Positions 36,440 to 49,009 are shown, counted from the first letter of the stretch. The stretch: DNA of 64,000 nt from Dioscorea cayenensis subsp. rotundata (GCF_009730915.1 NC_052488.1:21818305-21882304), one strand, 5' to 3'. Numbers and translations are program-made. Notes: generated by a model from the letters alone, not told the origin.

Positions 36440-38050
36440 CAATGTTCATAACTTCATATATAAACTTTGTTTTATAATTTATTTTAGTATTATAATATTA
36501 AAAAAAAAGAGGAAGAAATTTTGACCCTCATTTAAGTAGGGTATTATTTTAGTGATTATATATGGCAAATTGGTGAATTTTATGGGGAATTAATTAGTTG
36601 GATTATGGTGTGTTTTTTAATAGTGTTTTTAAAGATTTTAGAATTTTTTTTTTAATTTTAATGTTTGTTTATGTTAAATTTTATGTCTGTGTACTTTTTA
36701 GTTAGAGTATAATGTGTATATATATGTATATATTTGTGGAGTTACGGTCAAACTAGAGGTCTTTTGTTGATTTGGTATACCTCATGTGAAACTCCATTTA
36801 GTGGTCATATATAAGGACAAGGTTATCATTCAAAGTTGTATTTATGGAATTATGTTTTAAAGAATAATATTAAATTTTTTTACTAGAAATAAATTAATGA
36901 TGTTTTTGATTCGGGGTGACATTTTAATTTTGAGAGAAATTAGGAGTAATTTTTTTATAAAAGAGATGTTTTAGGAAATTCTAAAGTTTAGACTTAAAAT
37001 ATAAGTTTTATTATACATGATTAATTAAAACTTAATTATACAATTTGTGAGGTAATGCCAAATACCTAGTGCAGTGAAAGGCATGTGAGCATGTATAAAA
37101 AGAAAGAGGATCAAATCCCCCGTAATTAGACTTGTAGCAACACTATGCAATAGCACAGAAATAATGTAAAACTACGGTTCACTCATTGTTCATTGGTTTC
37201 CTTACAAGAGGAGCTATATTTTTCACTTCTCTGTGGTTGTAGGTTGCAGAGCATGAAAATTTTGCCATTGTATGGTTATAATTTTTGAAATATAATATTG
37301 AGTTCACTTGGCAGCCCATCATTGGCATGCATATTGCATGCTCCATATGGTAAATCCCTACGGTGTCATTAAATTACCATAACTGGTGCACCACTTTCCC
37401 TACATATTTTTTTGACAAACTTTTTACAGGGCGATGCTTGCTTGTCACCTTTGTACTAATAAAAATAAAATAAAATAAATAAAAAAATAATAAAATCGTG
37501 AGGCAATTTATCTTTAATTGTGTACATATATGTTTAGTCCAATGCAATCCACAAAAATAAGAAAGCTAATAAGAATGAAGTTGATCATGTTCACAAAAAA
37601 AAAAAAAATTTGTTTATTTTATTGAATATAATTTGTTAATCACAAGAGATTTGTTCTGAAATGTCATCTAAAATCCATTTTTCCATTTTATTTTGTCGGC
37701 CCACTTGAGACTCCGAATATACTTATGTTTAAAAATATTTAACATCATATGAATATAATTATGTTTAAAAATATTTAACATCATATATATATATAATACA
37801 ATTAAATGTTGGAGTTGCTAGCAAATACTCTATTTTTTTGTTGGGTTGTCATAAAGTTTCCTACTGTAACTAATTTGGACCATATGTTTAAAAGAAACTT
37901 AAATTCTACAATGCATAACATACGTTTTCCCTTTTAACAAAAAAAATTAATAATAATAATAATATTACAATTATATATTCAGACATGTATTTTTTTAAAA
38001 AATAAAAATAAAAAAAAAACAACCCATAAAATTGGTTTCAATACCGTACA
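36440..38050. other. AT-rich intergenic stretch
   Basis: No gene seen. It includes a 36-bp tandem duplication (37715-37786) and many homopolymer runs. Confidence 0.6.
37715..37786. repeat. Two 36-bp tandem copies, one mismatch
   Basis: GAATATAMTTATGTTTAAAA plus the following ATATTTAACATCATAT occurs at 37715-37750 and 37751-37786, differing at a single base, so the duplication is recent. Confidence 0.85.
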
Positions 38051-38057
38051 AGTCTTT

Positions 38058-38243
38058 GTAATTGTGTATTTTTTTTCATTTTAATCTTTGCAATATTTTT
38101 AGATATAATTAAGTTATCATATTTAGTAGAGTTAGATCATTCTAGTCTGCGGCGTAGATGGGCAAGTGTTCCGCCAAAAAAATATTACAGGAACTTAATT
38201 ATACCTAAAAATATTGCAAGGACTAAAAAGGTAAAAAATACAC
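38058..38243. mobile_element. Foldback/MITE-like element, about 52-58-bp arms
   Basis: The left arm 38058-38115 (TGTAATTGTGTATTTTTT ... TATAATTAAGTT) is repeated inverted at 38192-38243, with the right arm a little shorter through indels. The spacer is about 76 bp. No coding capacity and no clear target duplication, so the true ends may lie further out. Confidence 0.6.
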
Positions 38244-38827
38244 AATTACATGGATATGTCTGGCACTTATATCCGCAAAATTTTCTTTGAAGATTAATGT
38301 TTGAGAGAATATTTTATAGACTCTTACCAATATTTCAGGGCAACAGTATAGTTAAAACTTAATTCACTTATAAACACATTTTTAATTATTAGTTTATGTT
38401 TGGATTGTGACAATGGGAACTCGTTATCTTGGTCACTAATCTTTTCCTCTTTGATGCAAGTAGTTCAATTCAAGGATTGATCATGGAATTGATTTCCAAA
38501 AGAAGGATACTAATTTGGGCGAAATATATAAAGAATTAAATAATTTTATTAAATTTCATTAAAAAAAAATCGAGGAAACAATTAATCATGGCTCTATATG
38601 AATGAATGAGCTTCCAAGGGCACTTGAGTTTATTTTTTTTTATTTATTTTTTTTTAAAAAAAAGTGGATAAACCACATATATTAAACCGCAGAAAGAACA
38701 CACAGGATCCAGGAAACAAAAACAGCAACAAACCCACTAGCTGTGGATCAAAAGCAACAAAAATAGAACAAGAGCAGAAACAAAAAAGGGAACCAAGAGG
38801 TCCCCACCGGACAGAAACAAAGATCCG

Positions 38828-39386
38828 CTATCCAGCGCCCTGATCAGTATGAGCCTCCGGAGGTGGCACACCAGCGAACTCCTCCGTCTGCGAGCCAGCA
38901 AACTCCAGGCTGCGCCTGACAATCGATATAGGGCCTTCCAATTTCTCCTGAATGCTCACCGAGGCAGCTGAGAACCAGGATAAGAGCATACGATTAATCT
39001 TAAAACATAAACTGTTCACAGGCATCACATTAGCATTAAACATGCAATCATTACGAGTAAGCCAAATGTTCCAAACAATCGCCTTAACCACTAATTCCCC
39101 AAAAATTCTAACGCCAGACAAGCGAGAGGTTCTCCAAACACCCCAGACAATGGAAAAAGATCCAGGTGGCTCCGGCAGCCGAAGAGTCCGCCCAAAATAT
39201 GCCCACACCTGTTGAGCAACCGGACAGAGTAAAAAAAGATGATCAACAGATTCCATGTTCTCATGACAAAGCACGCAGGTAGCAGTAGGTAGGCGGTTGC
39301 ATCTTCGTTTGGCCAGGTTTTCCAATGTCAGAATTTTGTCCTTCCACGCTAGCCAATTGAAGAGGTTGATCTTCTTTGGGCAGATG
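38828..39386 (-). pseudogene. LINE ORF2 C-terminal zinc-finger (zf-RVT) remnant
   Basis: Continues the frame interrupted at 41182: ICPKKINLFNWLAWKDKILT, then the cysteine/histidine finger (CVLCHENMESVDHLFLLC) and the KAIVWNIWLTRNDCMF box. The joined frame across the LTR reads through without a gap once one copy of the 5-bp target duplication is removed, which confirms the nesting. Confidence 0.88.
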
Positions 39387-39834
39387 CTACTTGATAAGTG
39401 CTTGAGTAGACATATTTTTATATATGTTTTACATGCACTGAGCATCATTTTTACTATGGTTTATGTCTCATATTGTGTATTTGGTGTTCTTTTATGCATA
39501 TAGGTTGTGAATGACTTGAAGAGTAAAAAGGAAGCAAAGATGGGCTATAAAGACATAATGTTGGGAGTTCTTGTTCAATTCAAGGACCAAGACACGAGAG
39601 GAGTTGATAAACATGGAGATGTGTGCCAACTTCCAAGAAGATTCAAGTCAATTCACTAGTTGGAAGGGCACAAAAGGCAGCCCACATCATCATTTTTCCT
39701 TCTCTTTGTGAAGATTGCACGACCTCTCAAAGATACGTCGATGAAGAAAAGTTTTTATAGCCTACCACATGGACGTGTGCCCGGACATGTGGCCTCAAGA
39801 GAAGATTGTTTATCATCGCGTTTGTGGAAATCAT

Positions 39835-39881
39835 CGTAGCGAAAGTCGTCGTAGCGTAACCATCGTAGACGACCATCGTAG
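39835..39881 (+). repeat. Four spaced CGTAG motifs in LTR U3
   Basis: CGTAG occurs at 39835, 39850, 39864 and 39877, at 15-, 14- and 13-bp spacing, upstream of the LTR TATA box, in a CpG-rich block. Confidence 0.5.
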
Positions 39882-39999
39882 CAGACTCATCGCTCACGCG
39901 CCCGCGAAATTCCGCGCGACCGCTGGAAATTCTCGCAGCCACGCGGGCGTGGAAAAATCCACGCGGCGTGGGGGCACGTGACAGACGCGTTGTGAGGCC

Positions 40000-40008
40000 T
40001 ATAAATAG
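40000..40008 (+). promoter_or_regulatory. TATA box of the solo LTR
   Basis: TATAAATAG sits about one third into the LTR, after a CpG-rich block. It marks the U3/R border. Confidence 0.6.
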
Positions 40009-41181
40009 CCGTTTTGCCCTATTCTTTCTCATCTTTTGTGCGGCTCTTGAGGGGTGAGACGGCTAGGGTTTGGAGAGGAGGTCTTTGCGGCTTTGGAGGT
40101 GCTTCATCACCAACTTTGATCGATTCCTCCTCCGTCATAGCATCAAGGAAGCCACCGGTGAACCTAGCTTCGGAGTGGGTCCTTCAAGACGTCGAAGCTC
40201 TCCATCAAGGCCATCAGTTCATATATAAGGGGGTTTATTTCTATGGTTTTTAATGTACTTTCATTCATTGATGGTGTGTTTTTGTATGTTGCTCCATGGA
40301 GGGCTAAAACCCCTAGAGGGTATTTGGGCTTGTGAACCCTAGGATTCTCAACTTTTTGTGGATTTGCTTTTGTGTTTCTATTTAATCCGAGTTTGATTAA
40401 GTTTCATTCTTGAATGTTTAATGCTTGCTTGCCTTATTGATCTTATGGTTATTTGGTTTGCATGATTTGTTGCCTTAGTGGGAGAGAGATCTCCATTAGG
40501 GTTAGAACCTCAAGATTGAAGAGGGTTGAGAGGGTGAGTCATGAGATAGTGAAGTGTCCCCTTTCCCTCCGATTGGTGTATTCTATCTCCATTCCCTAAG
40601 CTCTATGCAACCATATTTGGTGGGAGGCGTGAGATTGCTCGATTTCTCCGCGGGACCTTGTAGGGGGTTAGGATCCTTCACGGGAATTAGGGTTGGATCA
40701 ATCTTTAGGAATTGGATACACGTTTGGAATCCCTAGAGTGCTTTTGCGGTCGTATGTGGTGCGAGGTGTTGAGATTGAGCGATTTCTCCACCGGGACCTC
40801 GTAGGGGACTAGTATCGGTGATCTAGAGATAGACCCGATTATGTTTGGATCTCCACGACTTAACTTACTCATCATAGAAACACTTTGCTTATCCGCTACC
40901 CTAATACCCGAATCCTAGGGGGAGCATTGCCCTGAATACCCCACTTTTACTCGATTGAGATTCTCCTTCCATTTTACCCTTGCATATTCGTCTCCGTGTT
41001 CATCTCTTTGCACATTAGATCACCACACTATCCTATTATCATTAGGCTAGATAGCGAGAGAAGAAGTTAGTACTAGTAGCCCCTGCTCCTCGTGGATTCG
41101 ACTACCCACTCACCGGGTATTTATTACTTCGACACCCGTGCACTTGCGGTACACACACGCATATTCGGACGTGTCACTACT

Positions 41182-42015
41182 CCAGAAGAACTTCGCGACA
41201 GGACAACGCACACCCCCATCACAAATGAAGTTATAGAAAGATTTCACAGAGAACGCGCCGTTACCGGTAAGCCTCCAAATTTTCTTGTCAGGTGCAGAAC
41301 TGTTAGGGGCCCTCAAAGTATCTCTGATCAGATTCAGCTCAGGAGAATAAACGAACGGAGGCTGCTCCAACAGAGCACTCAGTTCCCGGATTGAACCGTT
41401 AGGGTGTAGGCAACTGGCAAACCTATCCTGCCACAGGAACCTAGGAGCTCTACCGTCAAGCCATTGATCTTTCCAAAAAAGCGTTTCCCATCCCGACTGA
41501 ACATTATGCGCAATACAGCTACGAAACGCCGGCAGGCAATTAAGAACACATTTCCAGAAAAAAGAGATCCGACCAGTAAGCCTGGGGAACATATTCCAGC
41601 GATTCATCCCATAATTAAATTGAATAACCTCCGACCCACACCAACCGGGAAAAGTTAAGAATTTCCACCACCATTTCCCCAGCAACGCCTGATTAAAAGT
41701 GTCAATTCCAAGGATGCCCCAACCACCCTGGTCGCGCGGGCGACACAAGTTTGTCCAGCTCACCAATCGACACCCGGGATGATCCAAGTCAGACCTCGAC
41801 CACGTAAAAGTCACGCCCTAATTTGGTCGATGCGCTTAACCACCCAAAGCAAAGGCAAACCGAAAACAATGACATCCAAAGAAGTGGGAATCGCCGAAAA
41901 GCACGGAATTGACAAGAGTAAGTCTACCCCCGAGCGACAGGTAGCGAACCTTCCAAGCCGACAGCCGTCTCCGGATCTTAAGAATGAGACTTTCCCAGCT
42001 CTTGCTTACGAGGCC
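41182..42015 (-). pseudogene. LINE ORF2, continued part with stop and frameshifts
   Basis: After the premature stop the same frame carries ORF2 text (SWESLILKIRRRLSAWKVRY), then shifts at least twice. From 41814 a clean frame resumes (PRDQGGWGILGIDTFNQALL, GNGAFSVKSFYNF) and leads into the zf-RVT region, which is cut by the LTR insertion after KFFW. Confidence 0.8.
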
Positions 42016-44304
42016 CTACGTCCCGAAAATGAGGATACCCAAATATAAAACGGGGAGAGTGCCCATCGCACAGTTTAGCGTCTCAGCCGCCGCGGTGCCA
42101 GGCAAGACGCCCACCTTATTCGAATACAAACAAGTTTTGGCGAAATTAGTCTCCAACCCCGTCAAACCTTCAAACACATAAAGCATAAGCTTCACCACCC
42201 TTAGGTCCTCAATCCCACCCGTAGTAATAACCAGCAGATCATCCGCATAATGGAGGTTGCACCTACTACCGAACTCCCCCAGAGGAACACCAACCAACAC
42301 TTTGGTGTATAAGGCATGCCGAAACATCGAATTTAAGACATCCATTACCAGCGCAAAGAGAAGGGGGGAAAGGGGGTCGCCTTGACGCAGACCTCTACGG
42401 TACCGGATGTAGCCCATCGGAGACCCATTAATAAGAATCGAGGCCTTAGAAGAGCATAGTAGGCACTGGATCCACTCCACCCATCTGACCCCAAATCCCC
42501 TAGCCTGTAAAAGTTCCAATAAAAAGTCCCAGTCCACCGTGTCAAACGCCTTCGCAAAGTCAACTTTCAGAATGTGCCCAGCAGAGTGATTTTTATGCAT
42601 ACTGAAAATCAACTCCTCTGCAGTGGCAATGTTATCGATGATACATCTCCCTTTCATGAGCGCAGATTGTTCACGCTCAACAAGCTTATCCATGACCTTG
42701 CCTAACCGGCAAGCTAACATCTTGGAGATGATCTTTACAGTAGAATTAATTAAATTGATAGGTCGAAAATCCCCAAGCGACGCAGGAGTGTCTACCTTAG
42801 GAATGAGCACAATGTTTGCCCAATTAATTCTTTCGAGATTTGCCTTTCCCGCAAAAAAATCCTCATAGAGCTTCCATAAGTCGTTTTTGGTTAATTCCCA
42901 GAATTCCCTAAAAAATACCAAAGGGAAACCATCCGGCCCCGGTGCTTTGTCTCGCCCCAACTCAAAAACCGCACATTTAAGCTCCTCCATCGTGAACGGC
43001 CACTCCAAAGAGGACAGATCAACTTGAGACTTGAAGGCAAACAGCTTCCTGAGGTCCACTTTAAGCCCAAAAGCTCTCGCACTACCAAAGATCCGAAAGA
43101 AATGGTTCTCAAAGGCTTTCCCTAACTCACGTGGCTCCTCAGTATGGATCCCTTCCACCTGTAAAGAATGAATAAAGTTCCTGTTCCTGCGTCCATTGGC
43201 TACCGCATGAAAAAATTTCGTGTTCTCGTCTCCTTCCTTTAGCCAATGTAAGCGAGACCTTTGTTTCCAATAAAGCTCCTCCTGTTGTCTAATAACAGCA
43301 AGGCTCTCCAGAATCGAGCTCTCTTGAAGCAACTCAGAGGGCGTCAACTCTCTAGATTCCTTAACCGTGTCCATTTCATCAAATTCATGCATCAAGGCTA
43401 ACTTACGCAACTTAATAGAGCCGAAACTGAATTTTGCCCACTCCCTCAAGGAAGCCCTCAAGGAGGAAAGTTTTTTAGCAATGACAAAAGCGCCACACCC
43501 GTGAAACAGGGAGCCCGTCCACCAATGCTGAACTAAACCATGAAACCCCTCAGTTACGGTCCAAGCCAATTCAAATCTGAAGGTTCGCGGAGTAGCCAAG
43601 TGTTGTCCCACTTCCAGTCTAATTGGAACATGGTCCGAACCCAATCTAGGTAAACTCTTTTGAATTAATCGTGGGAAGCGCTCTCCCCACGCACTATTGA
43701 CCAGAAATCGATCCAGTTTCACCCAAATTGGGTTCGCCTGTCCATTAGTCCAAGTGAATTTCCGTCCCACCGAGGGCGGCTCCCAAAACCCACAGTCCGC
43801 CATAAAAGAGTTAGCACATCGGATATCCTCCAAGTTAGGCAAACCGGTAACCTTATCAGACAATGCAAAAATTGCATTGAAGTCACCACATATGATAGAA
43901 GGGACCGAAGGTGGCCCCACACAAGCCCTGAGCTCCTCCCAGAAAGCGAGCTTACGGGGTCTAGCTACCGGTCCATAAACCGATGTACAAATCCAAGTCA
44001 GGGTAGCCACCTTGTAAGAAAACTCAATGGTTAAGCAAAATTCCCCCACACTTAGCACCCTGCCAGATAAAACCGAACTATTCCACCCAATGATGATACC
44101 CCCGGCCGAACCCACCGCAGGCACACAAGCGAAATGGTCAATCCGGCACCCACCGATCTCCCTCCAAGTGGCCTGGGAAATACCGTCCAACTTGGATTCT
44201 TGAAGACAACACACATCCGAATGATGAAGGTTAAGAAAATCCTTAACTAGGAAACGCTTAGATTGTTTTCCTAGCCCCCTAACGTTCCACGAAATAACAT
44301 TCAT
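42016..44304 (-). pseudogene. LINE ORF2 N-terminal part: AP endonuclease and reverse transcriptase
   Basis: 762 open codons. The endonuclease motifs are NVISWNVRGLG, CCLQESKLD, GDFNAIF, RKFTWTNGQ and SDHVPIRLE. The reverse-transcriptase motifs are APGPDGF, VLIPK, DFRPINLINS, VDFAKAFDTVDWDFL, RGLRQGDPLSPLLFALVMD and the catalytic YADD (LHYADDLLVI). The frame closes with a TAG just after the conserved YLG box, where functional relatives continue. It is well preserved for a dead copy, so it is fairly young. Confidence 0.92.
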
Positions 44305-44357
44305 TAAAAAACTCTAGTTCTCGCAGACCTCCAAGGAGGTCGCCGCTCGGTCCTGAG

Positions 44358-44708
44358 CTAGGGGGCACGTGATTTTTCTAGATGACGGATATGCATGATA
44401 TAATCATTAACATTGCCAGAGAATTCAATACCACAAGCATTACAATATTGCAATAATTGAGCATCAGACCAATCGGAAATTAACGCAGGTATAGTAGGCG
44501 CACCTTTCAAGTGGTCACCGCTAGGTCCCTTCTTCTTGGTCAATTTCGGGGGATCAATCAGGAACCCTGCCTCTTCATTGAATCTAGACGACGGCTTCTT
44601 GTGCCTCTCACTCTTTCTTGTGCCCAGGGCCTTTGCAGAAGAGCCCCCCGCCTCATCAGAGTGAAAACCAGGAAGGATCACCCTCAGGTTCCTTTCAAAC
44701 TCTGACAT
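44358..44708 (-). pseudogene. Short overlapping frame between LINE ORF1 and ORF2
   Basis: 116 codons overlapping the ORF1 end by 25 nt in another frame. It contains a basic stretch (RKSERHKKPSSRFNEEAGF) and a cysteine pair (LLQYCNACGIEF). It is most likely the ORF1 C terminus displaced by a frameshift, but a separate product or programmed shift cannot be excluded from sequence alone. Confidence 0.5.
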
Positions 44709-46558
44709 GGATTCATCGTAGTCACAATCGCCATTCTCCCGAAACCTTGTCCAAAGAATGCTCTTGAGAACAATCCATTTCCCTTTCTCGTCCCCGAGGG
44801 AGTGCTCACATCCACAGAGCTAGTAACCTGATCAATATCCGGGATCATGGCCCACGTTCCAGCCAAAAAGTGCCACTTAAAACCAAAAGGAGGTTTCATA
44901 GGTGGTAAGGCTTTCATGTTCAGGAATATATCATTGGATAATCCCAAAGACACATTCAAAGGTCCAGGGTCCAATGTGTGGCCACCCAACTCCCCCAGCC
45001 CAACCGAAAGCCCAGAAGCAAACTCAGCAGATCGGCCCACAACATTCCCCACCTCACAGCACAACACAGGGTCAAAATGGTGGTCCACCTGATCCTGGCC
45101 CGCTCCTCCTTGGTCCAGATTCAAGCCCAGCCCACCAGCCGAGATCAGAGGGTCTTCTTCCCCCGCCTCGAGATCAGTCAAGATCAGCGGATCAACACCG
45201 CTTCCCTCGAGATCTGGTTCCTTCTCAGCTAGCGTACCATCCAACGGCTCAGCAACCCTCCTCGCACCTACGGAAACCTCGGACGTGATCCTCCCAACCT
45301 CTCCAGACGCGCCACATGTCAAAATCCGCAACCCAGAAGATTTCTCCACCCATTTCTCGACACCTAGTCTGCTCGGCTCACGCGACGTCGAGGTCGCTTT
45401 GCTCTGATGGTGACCCCGCTCGGGAGACCGAGCCTTCTTCAACCCACCGGATCCACCCACGTTCTCCGACCGGACCCCGGTCCGGGAAAAAACCACCGGG
45501 TCACCTACCGGGGAGCGGCGCTCAACCACAGTACGAGGAACCTCCGGTGCTATCGAGTTAACCCTGTCGGGGAAGCCAAGCTCAACCTCCGATTCCCGCA
45601 CCAAGGGAGTAGAAAACCCCGGCCCCGTCAGCTTCGTCTTCCCCTTCGCTCCCGGAGGAATGTTATGCGTGCCTCGGCCACCCACCGGAATCAGTGGTTC
45701 GGCTACATCATCGTCAATCGGCCAAAAATACCGGCCAAGAGCTTTGCTAAACTTAGCAAACTCACCTTTATCTGAGGTGATAAGTACCTTATATCTTCTC
45801 ATACCCAGATTGCACTCCACTTCCATCGGCAATTCTACCCCTCGCCGGCGACGGATCAGCGCCGAGATGAATCTCTTATGTGGAACTGAGGCCTGAGAAA
45901 GAATGATGAGCTCTCCAACCGGCTTCAGCACCTCCACTATTATCTCCCAACACCACCCATGCAGCGGGAGGTTCCAGATTAGAGCCCATTGGCCGTCCCC
46001 GGAGGCACGGCCATCGGCTCCCAAATCAGCAGACCAAGGAGCAATGTTAAGAGTACAGGGCCCGTCTTTGGTGGCAACCTTGAAGGATCCCAGTTTACAC
46101 ACAGTCTTAACCTCGTCCCGGCTCCCCAGCGGCACCAGAAACGAACATTCATTTAGTGGAGTGATCGGGCCCGCCAGCATGCAATTGAGGACTGTGGGCA
46201 CCACCTCGAGGACGCTGGTTTCATTGACATAGCCCTCCACGATCGACAGCACCGCCACCTTAGCAAGATCGTTGCGAACCTTCGCGATCTCCGGCGACAG
46301 GGAGAGCGAGATCGAAGCCTTGGAGATACGATACTTCCTCGGGAAAATCGGGTCCTGCCTAGCAATGCTCCCACCTTTCGAGGTCCCAGGTACACTAACT
46401 GGGCGCAAGGAAGTCTCCTCCTGCACATCCAGCCATTTGGAGCGAACGTGAAGCCTCTTCCTGTGCGGGCTGCTACGTGCACCCCTCGGACATCTAGCAG
46501 CCATATGGCCAACGCCCGCACACCTCAGGCAAACGATCTGGTGACGGCACTCCGCCTG
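44684..46558 (-). pseudogene. LINE ORF1 (zinc knuckle, RNA-binding), 5'-truncated
   Basis: A long open frame. A CCHC knuckle lies at the start (CLRCAGVGHMAARC, pattern CX2CX4HX4C). The middle holds an RNA-binding-like region recognisable from related plant LINEs (SKDG-like ATKDGPCTLNI, ...GDGQWALIWNLPLHGWCWE..., ALIRRRRGVELPMEVE). A long low-complexity tail follows. TAA and TGA lie directly upstream of the knuckle in the same frame, at about 46559-46564, so the original N terminus is gone. Its product would coat LINE RNA. Inactive as a source of full ORF1. Confidence 0.75.
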
Positions 46559-47134
46559 TCATTAGTCCTTTGTAAAAACCATGATCAAATCTTCCGTCAT
46601 CTGGTATAAGAATGCGTGGTGTACTTAAAGAGCTCGCACATATTCAGACACGTAAATTGCCGATATTTATTAAAAAAATAATAAAATTGAGTTTCTTTGT
46701 TTTGTAGTTTGCATTCTACTAAAGCAAAAACAAAGGTGGCCAATCAAGTTGGGGATTAGAGGGACAAATTCAATTTCTTTGGCCTTCACCTTCATGTCTT
46801 CTTCTCTACATAGCCATTCATTCATGTATTTTTTTTAAAAAATTTGACTTTAAATTCCACAGGTGGATCCCACCCCTGATTGTGATCATGTTTTATTATG
46901 TGTATTGAATATGAAAACAAATAATAATAATTATTATTATTCATCTGAAAATAATTATGTGATAAAAAATATTTAAAACATGAGGCAATATATATATATA
47001 TGCAGTTTCAACTAACTCATCATTATAGTGAGAACAATAGAGCAAATCTAAAATATTAAATTTGTTATGATAGGAAGCTGTGGTTAAAACGTTTTGTTGT
47101 TTTACTTGTAATGCTTAGCTTATCATCTTGTCTG

Positions 47135-47162
47135 CATACATACATACATACATACATACACA
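47135..47162. repeat. (CATA)n microsatellite
   Basis: Seven CATA units. Confidence 0.85.
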
Positions 47163-47449
47163 TATGTATATACATGCATAGAGAGAGAACACGTTCTTGA
47201 GGGAAATTTAAAAATCTAGGGACATGAAATATAGGGCATTCCACATGTTTGTGTTCAACTTCTACCTTCATTTTATATACAATATCAAACAATGTTAACC
47301 TGTGCCAAACATTAAAAATGCACAGTGAACGACAATAATTTTACAACATTTTTATAAAATAATTATTGTTAAATGATAATTTAATGACTATCATCAAATA
47401 TCTTTAGAAAATACTAAATCTATGAAAATACATAATTGATCGATGTTTA

Positions 47450-47452
<3 letters not shown>

Positions 47453-47493
<41 letters not shown>
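47453..47493. repeat. (AT)n microsatellite
   Basis: About 20 AT units. Confidence 0.95.
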
Positions 47494-47498
<5 letters not shown>

Positions 47499-48192
47499 CC
47501 TGAATGAGAAGTCATAGCAATTATATTTTACGGTTCTCATGCAATGTGATTATTTATTATAATAAGTAATATAAAATTATATCTAATTAAAATTTTTTAA
47601 TGACATTCATTACGTTATTGAATTACTGAACGTGTTGTTTTGTTTTTGGTACTAATGATTAAAAAACTTTTTTTTTAATTATTTGTTACATTAAAAACTA
47701 AATCACATGTTTCTAATAAAATATGAAGTAATTTACAAATTACTGATTGGTTCGAGTAGAAATGGAAATGATATATTTTGATAATACATATAGGATTTAT
47801 ATTAAATTAATATATTTTAATTATCATTAAGTTTATTTTAATTTTATAGGGATTATGATTTAAAATAACATCCGATGAAACAAAGGACTAGAACTCCTTT
47901 ATTAACTTTACAATGGGGATATTGAGTTGGATTGCTTTAAGTTGATGTGCGAACTTTCAAAATAGTGATTTATTACAAAACTATTATCAGTATATAAGAT
48001 AGCATTCCAGCTTTTATCTAATTTGACTCATTTAATTAATGCATATTTTATTCATTATATTTTCACTGGATTCTTAATTTCTCTATATGCTTTTTTTTAA
48101 GATTATGTATAATCTATTCACTTTCACAAAAGGGCAAAAAGTACATCCTTTGGCGAACTAACATATTCGAACCTCTCTTTTTATTTAATTAA

Positions 48193-48212
48193 ACACACAC
48201 ACACACACACAC
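48193..48212. repeat. (AC)n microsatellite
   Basis: Ten AC units followed by AT units. Confidence 0.85.
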
Positions 48213-49009
48213 ATATATATATTTATATATATTTATTTATTTACACTATGTACTCTGAGTGATTTGTTTTAGGATGATGAAGTTATAGAGTTCTAGAATT
48301 GTAGGCTTATTATTAATTAAACTCATAATTAATACAAAAAAAGGACAAATAATCAAATACCACTAGGCTCTTCGCCAACAACCGATGGCATTAGACCCAT
48401 TTTAAAACCTAATGAGAAGTGATATTTCATACTTCTCGAATTTTTGGTTTTTAATATTTATTTTATTTGTTTATTTTTATTAAAATAGGAAAACCTTAAC
48501 AAAGGACAAATAATCTCAATAATTAACATCATCTCATGTTGCATCCCCCCACACTACCTCTAACCTTTTTTAATCATGCAAGTTACCATGCGTTATGGAT
48601 GCTAGCTAGAAGACACTTAACCTATTCATAAGTAGGCCATCTACATCCTAAGACATACTTACAAACTATCAAGATAATAAATTTTTATAATTTAAAATAT
48701 AACCAAAGAACTTCACAATTCTATTTTATTGTATCTATTTTCTATTTTGTAACAATGGCAAATATAGATAAAAATAACAATCAACAACGTTTGTAGAATG
48801 TTGATAAACAAAATTCTAAAATAAATAAATTAATAATTTTAATAAAAAAAATAAATCATAATTTTATTTAAAAATGAATTAGCTTACAATAAATAAATAA
48901 AAGCAATGAGCGAATTAAAATAGAATAAAAGTTTTGAGTCCCCAATTTCATTTGTCGTGAAAGTGAGGTATGATAAACGATATAAACAAACAAACACAAG
49001 AAAATAATT

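Larger units (their letters stand above)
39392..41176 (+). mobile_element. Solo LTR, 1785 bp, nested in the LINE (Ty3/gypsy-like)
   Basis: Begins TGATAAGTGCTTGAG and ends GGACGTGTCA (TG..CA). It is flanked by the exact 5-bp duplication CTACT at 39387-39391 and 41177-41181. It has its own promoter (see 40000-40008). There is no internal coding region and no second LTR, so it arose by recombination between two LTRs. Length and end sequence suggest a long-LTR Ty3/gypsy lineage; this assignment is an inference. The orientation is judged from the TATA box. Confidence 0.9.
38640..46558 (-). mobile_element. L1-type LINE retrotransposon, 5'-truncated and decayed, split by a solo LTR
   Basis: The minus strand carries, in order, an ORF1 with a zinc knuckle (46556-44684), a short overlapping frame (44708-44358), ORF2 with endonuclease and reverse transcriptase (44304-42016), the rest of ORF2 in broken frames to 41182, and the C-terminal finger region (39386-38828). 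A 3' UTR ends in oligo-A (plus-strand T runs at 38631-38656). The 5' end appears cut within the zinc-knuckle region, with two stop codons immediately outside. Without the nested LTR the element is about 6.1 kb. No target duplication was found. Confidence 0.9.

Noticed and set aside
39769-40253. Open frames inside the solo LTR
   Set aside because: They lie in U3/R of an LTR and carry no known domain; GC-rich DNA keeps frames open.
46585-46680. Possible second relic of the solo-LTR family (CGCACATATTCAGACACGTA)
   Set aside because: Resemblance to the LTR 3' end is short and interrupted; not enough for a call.
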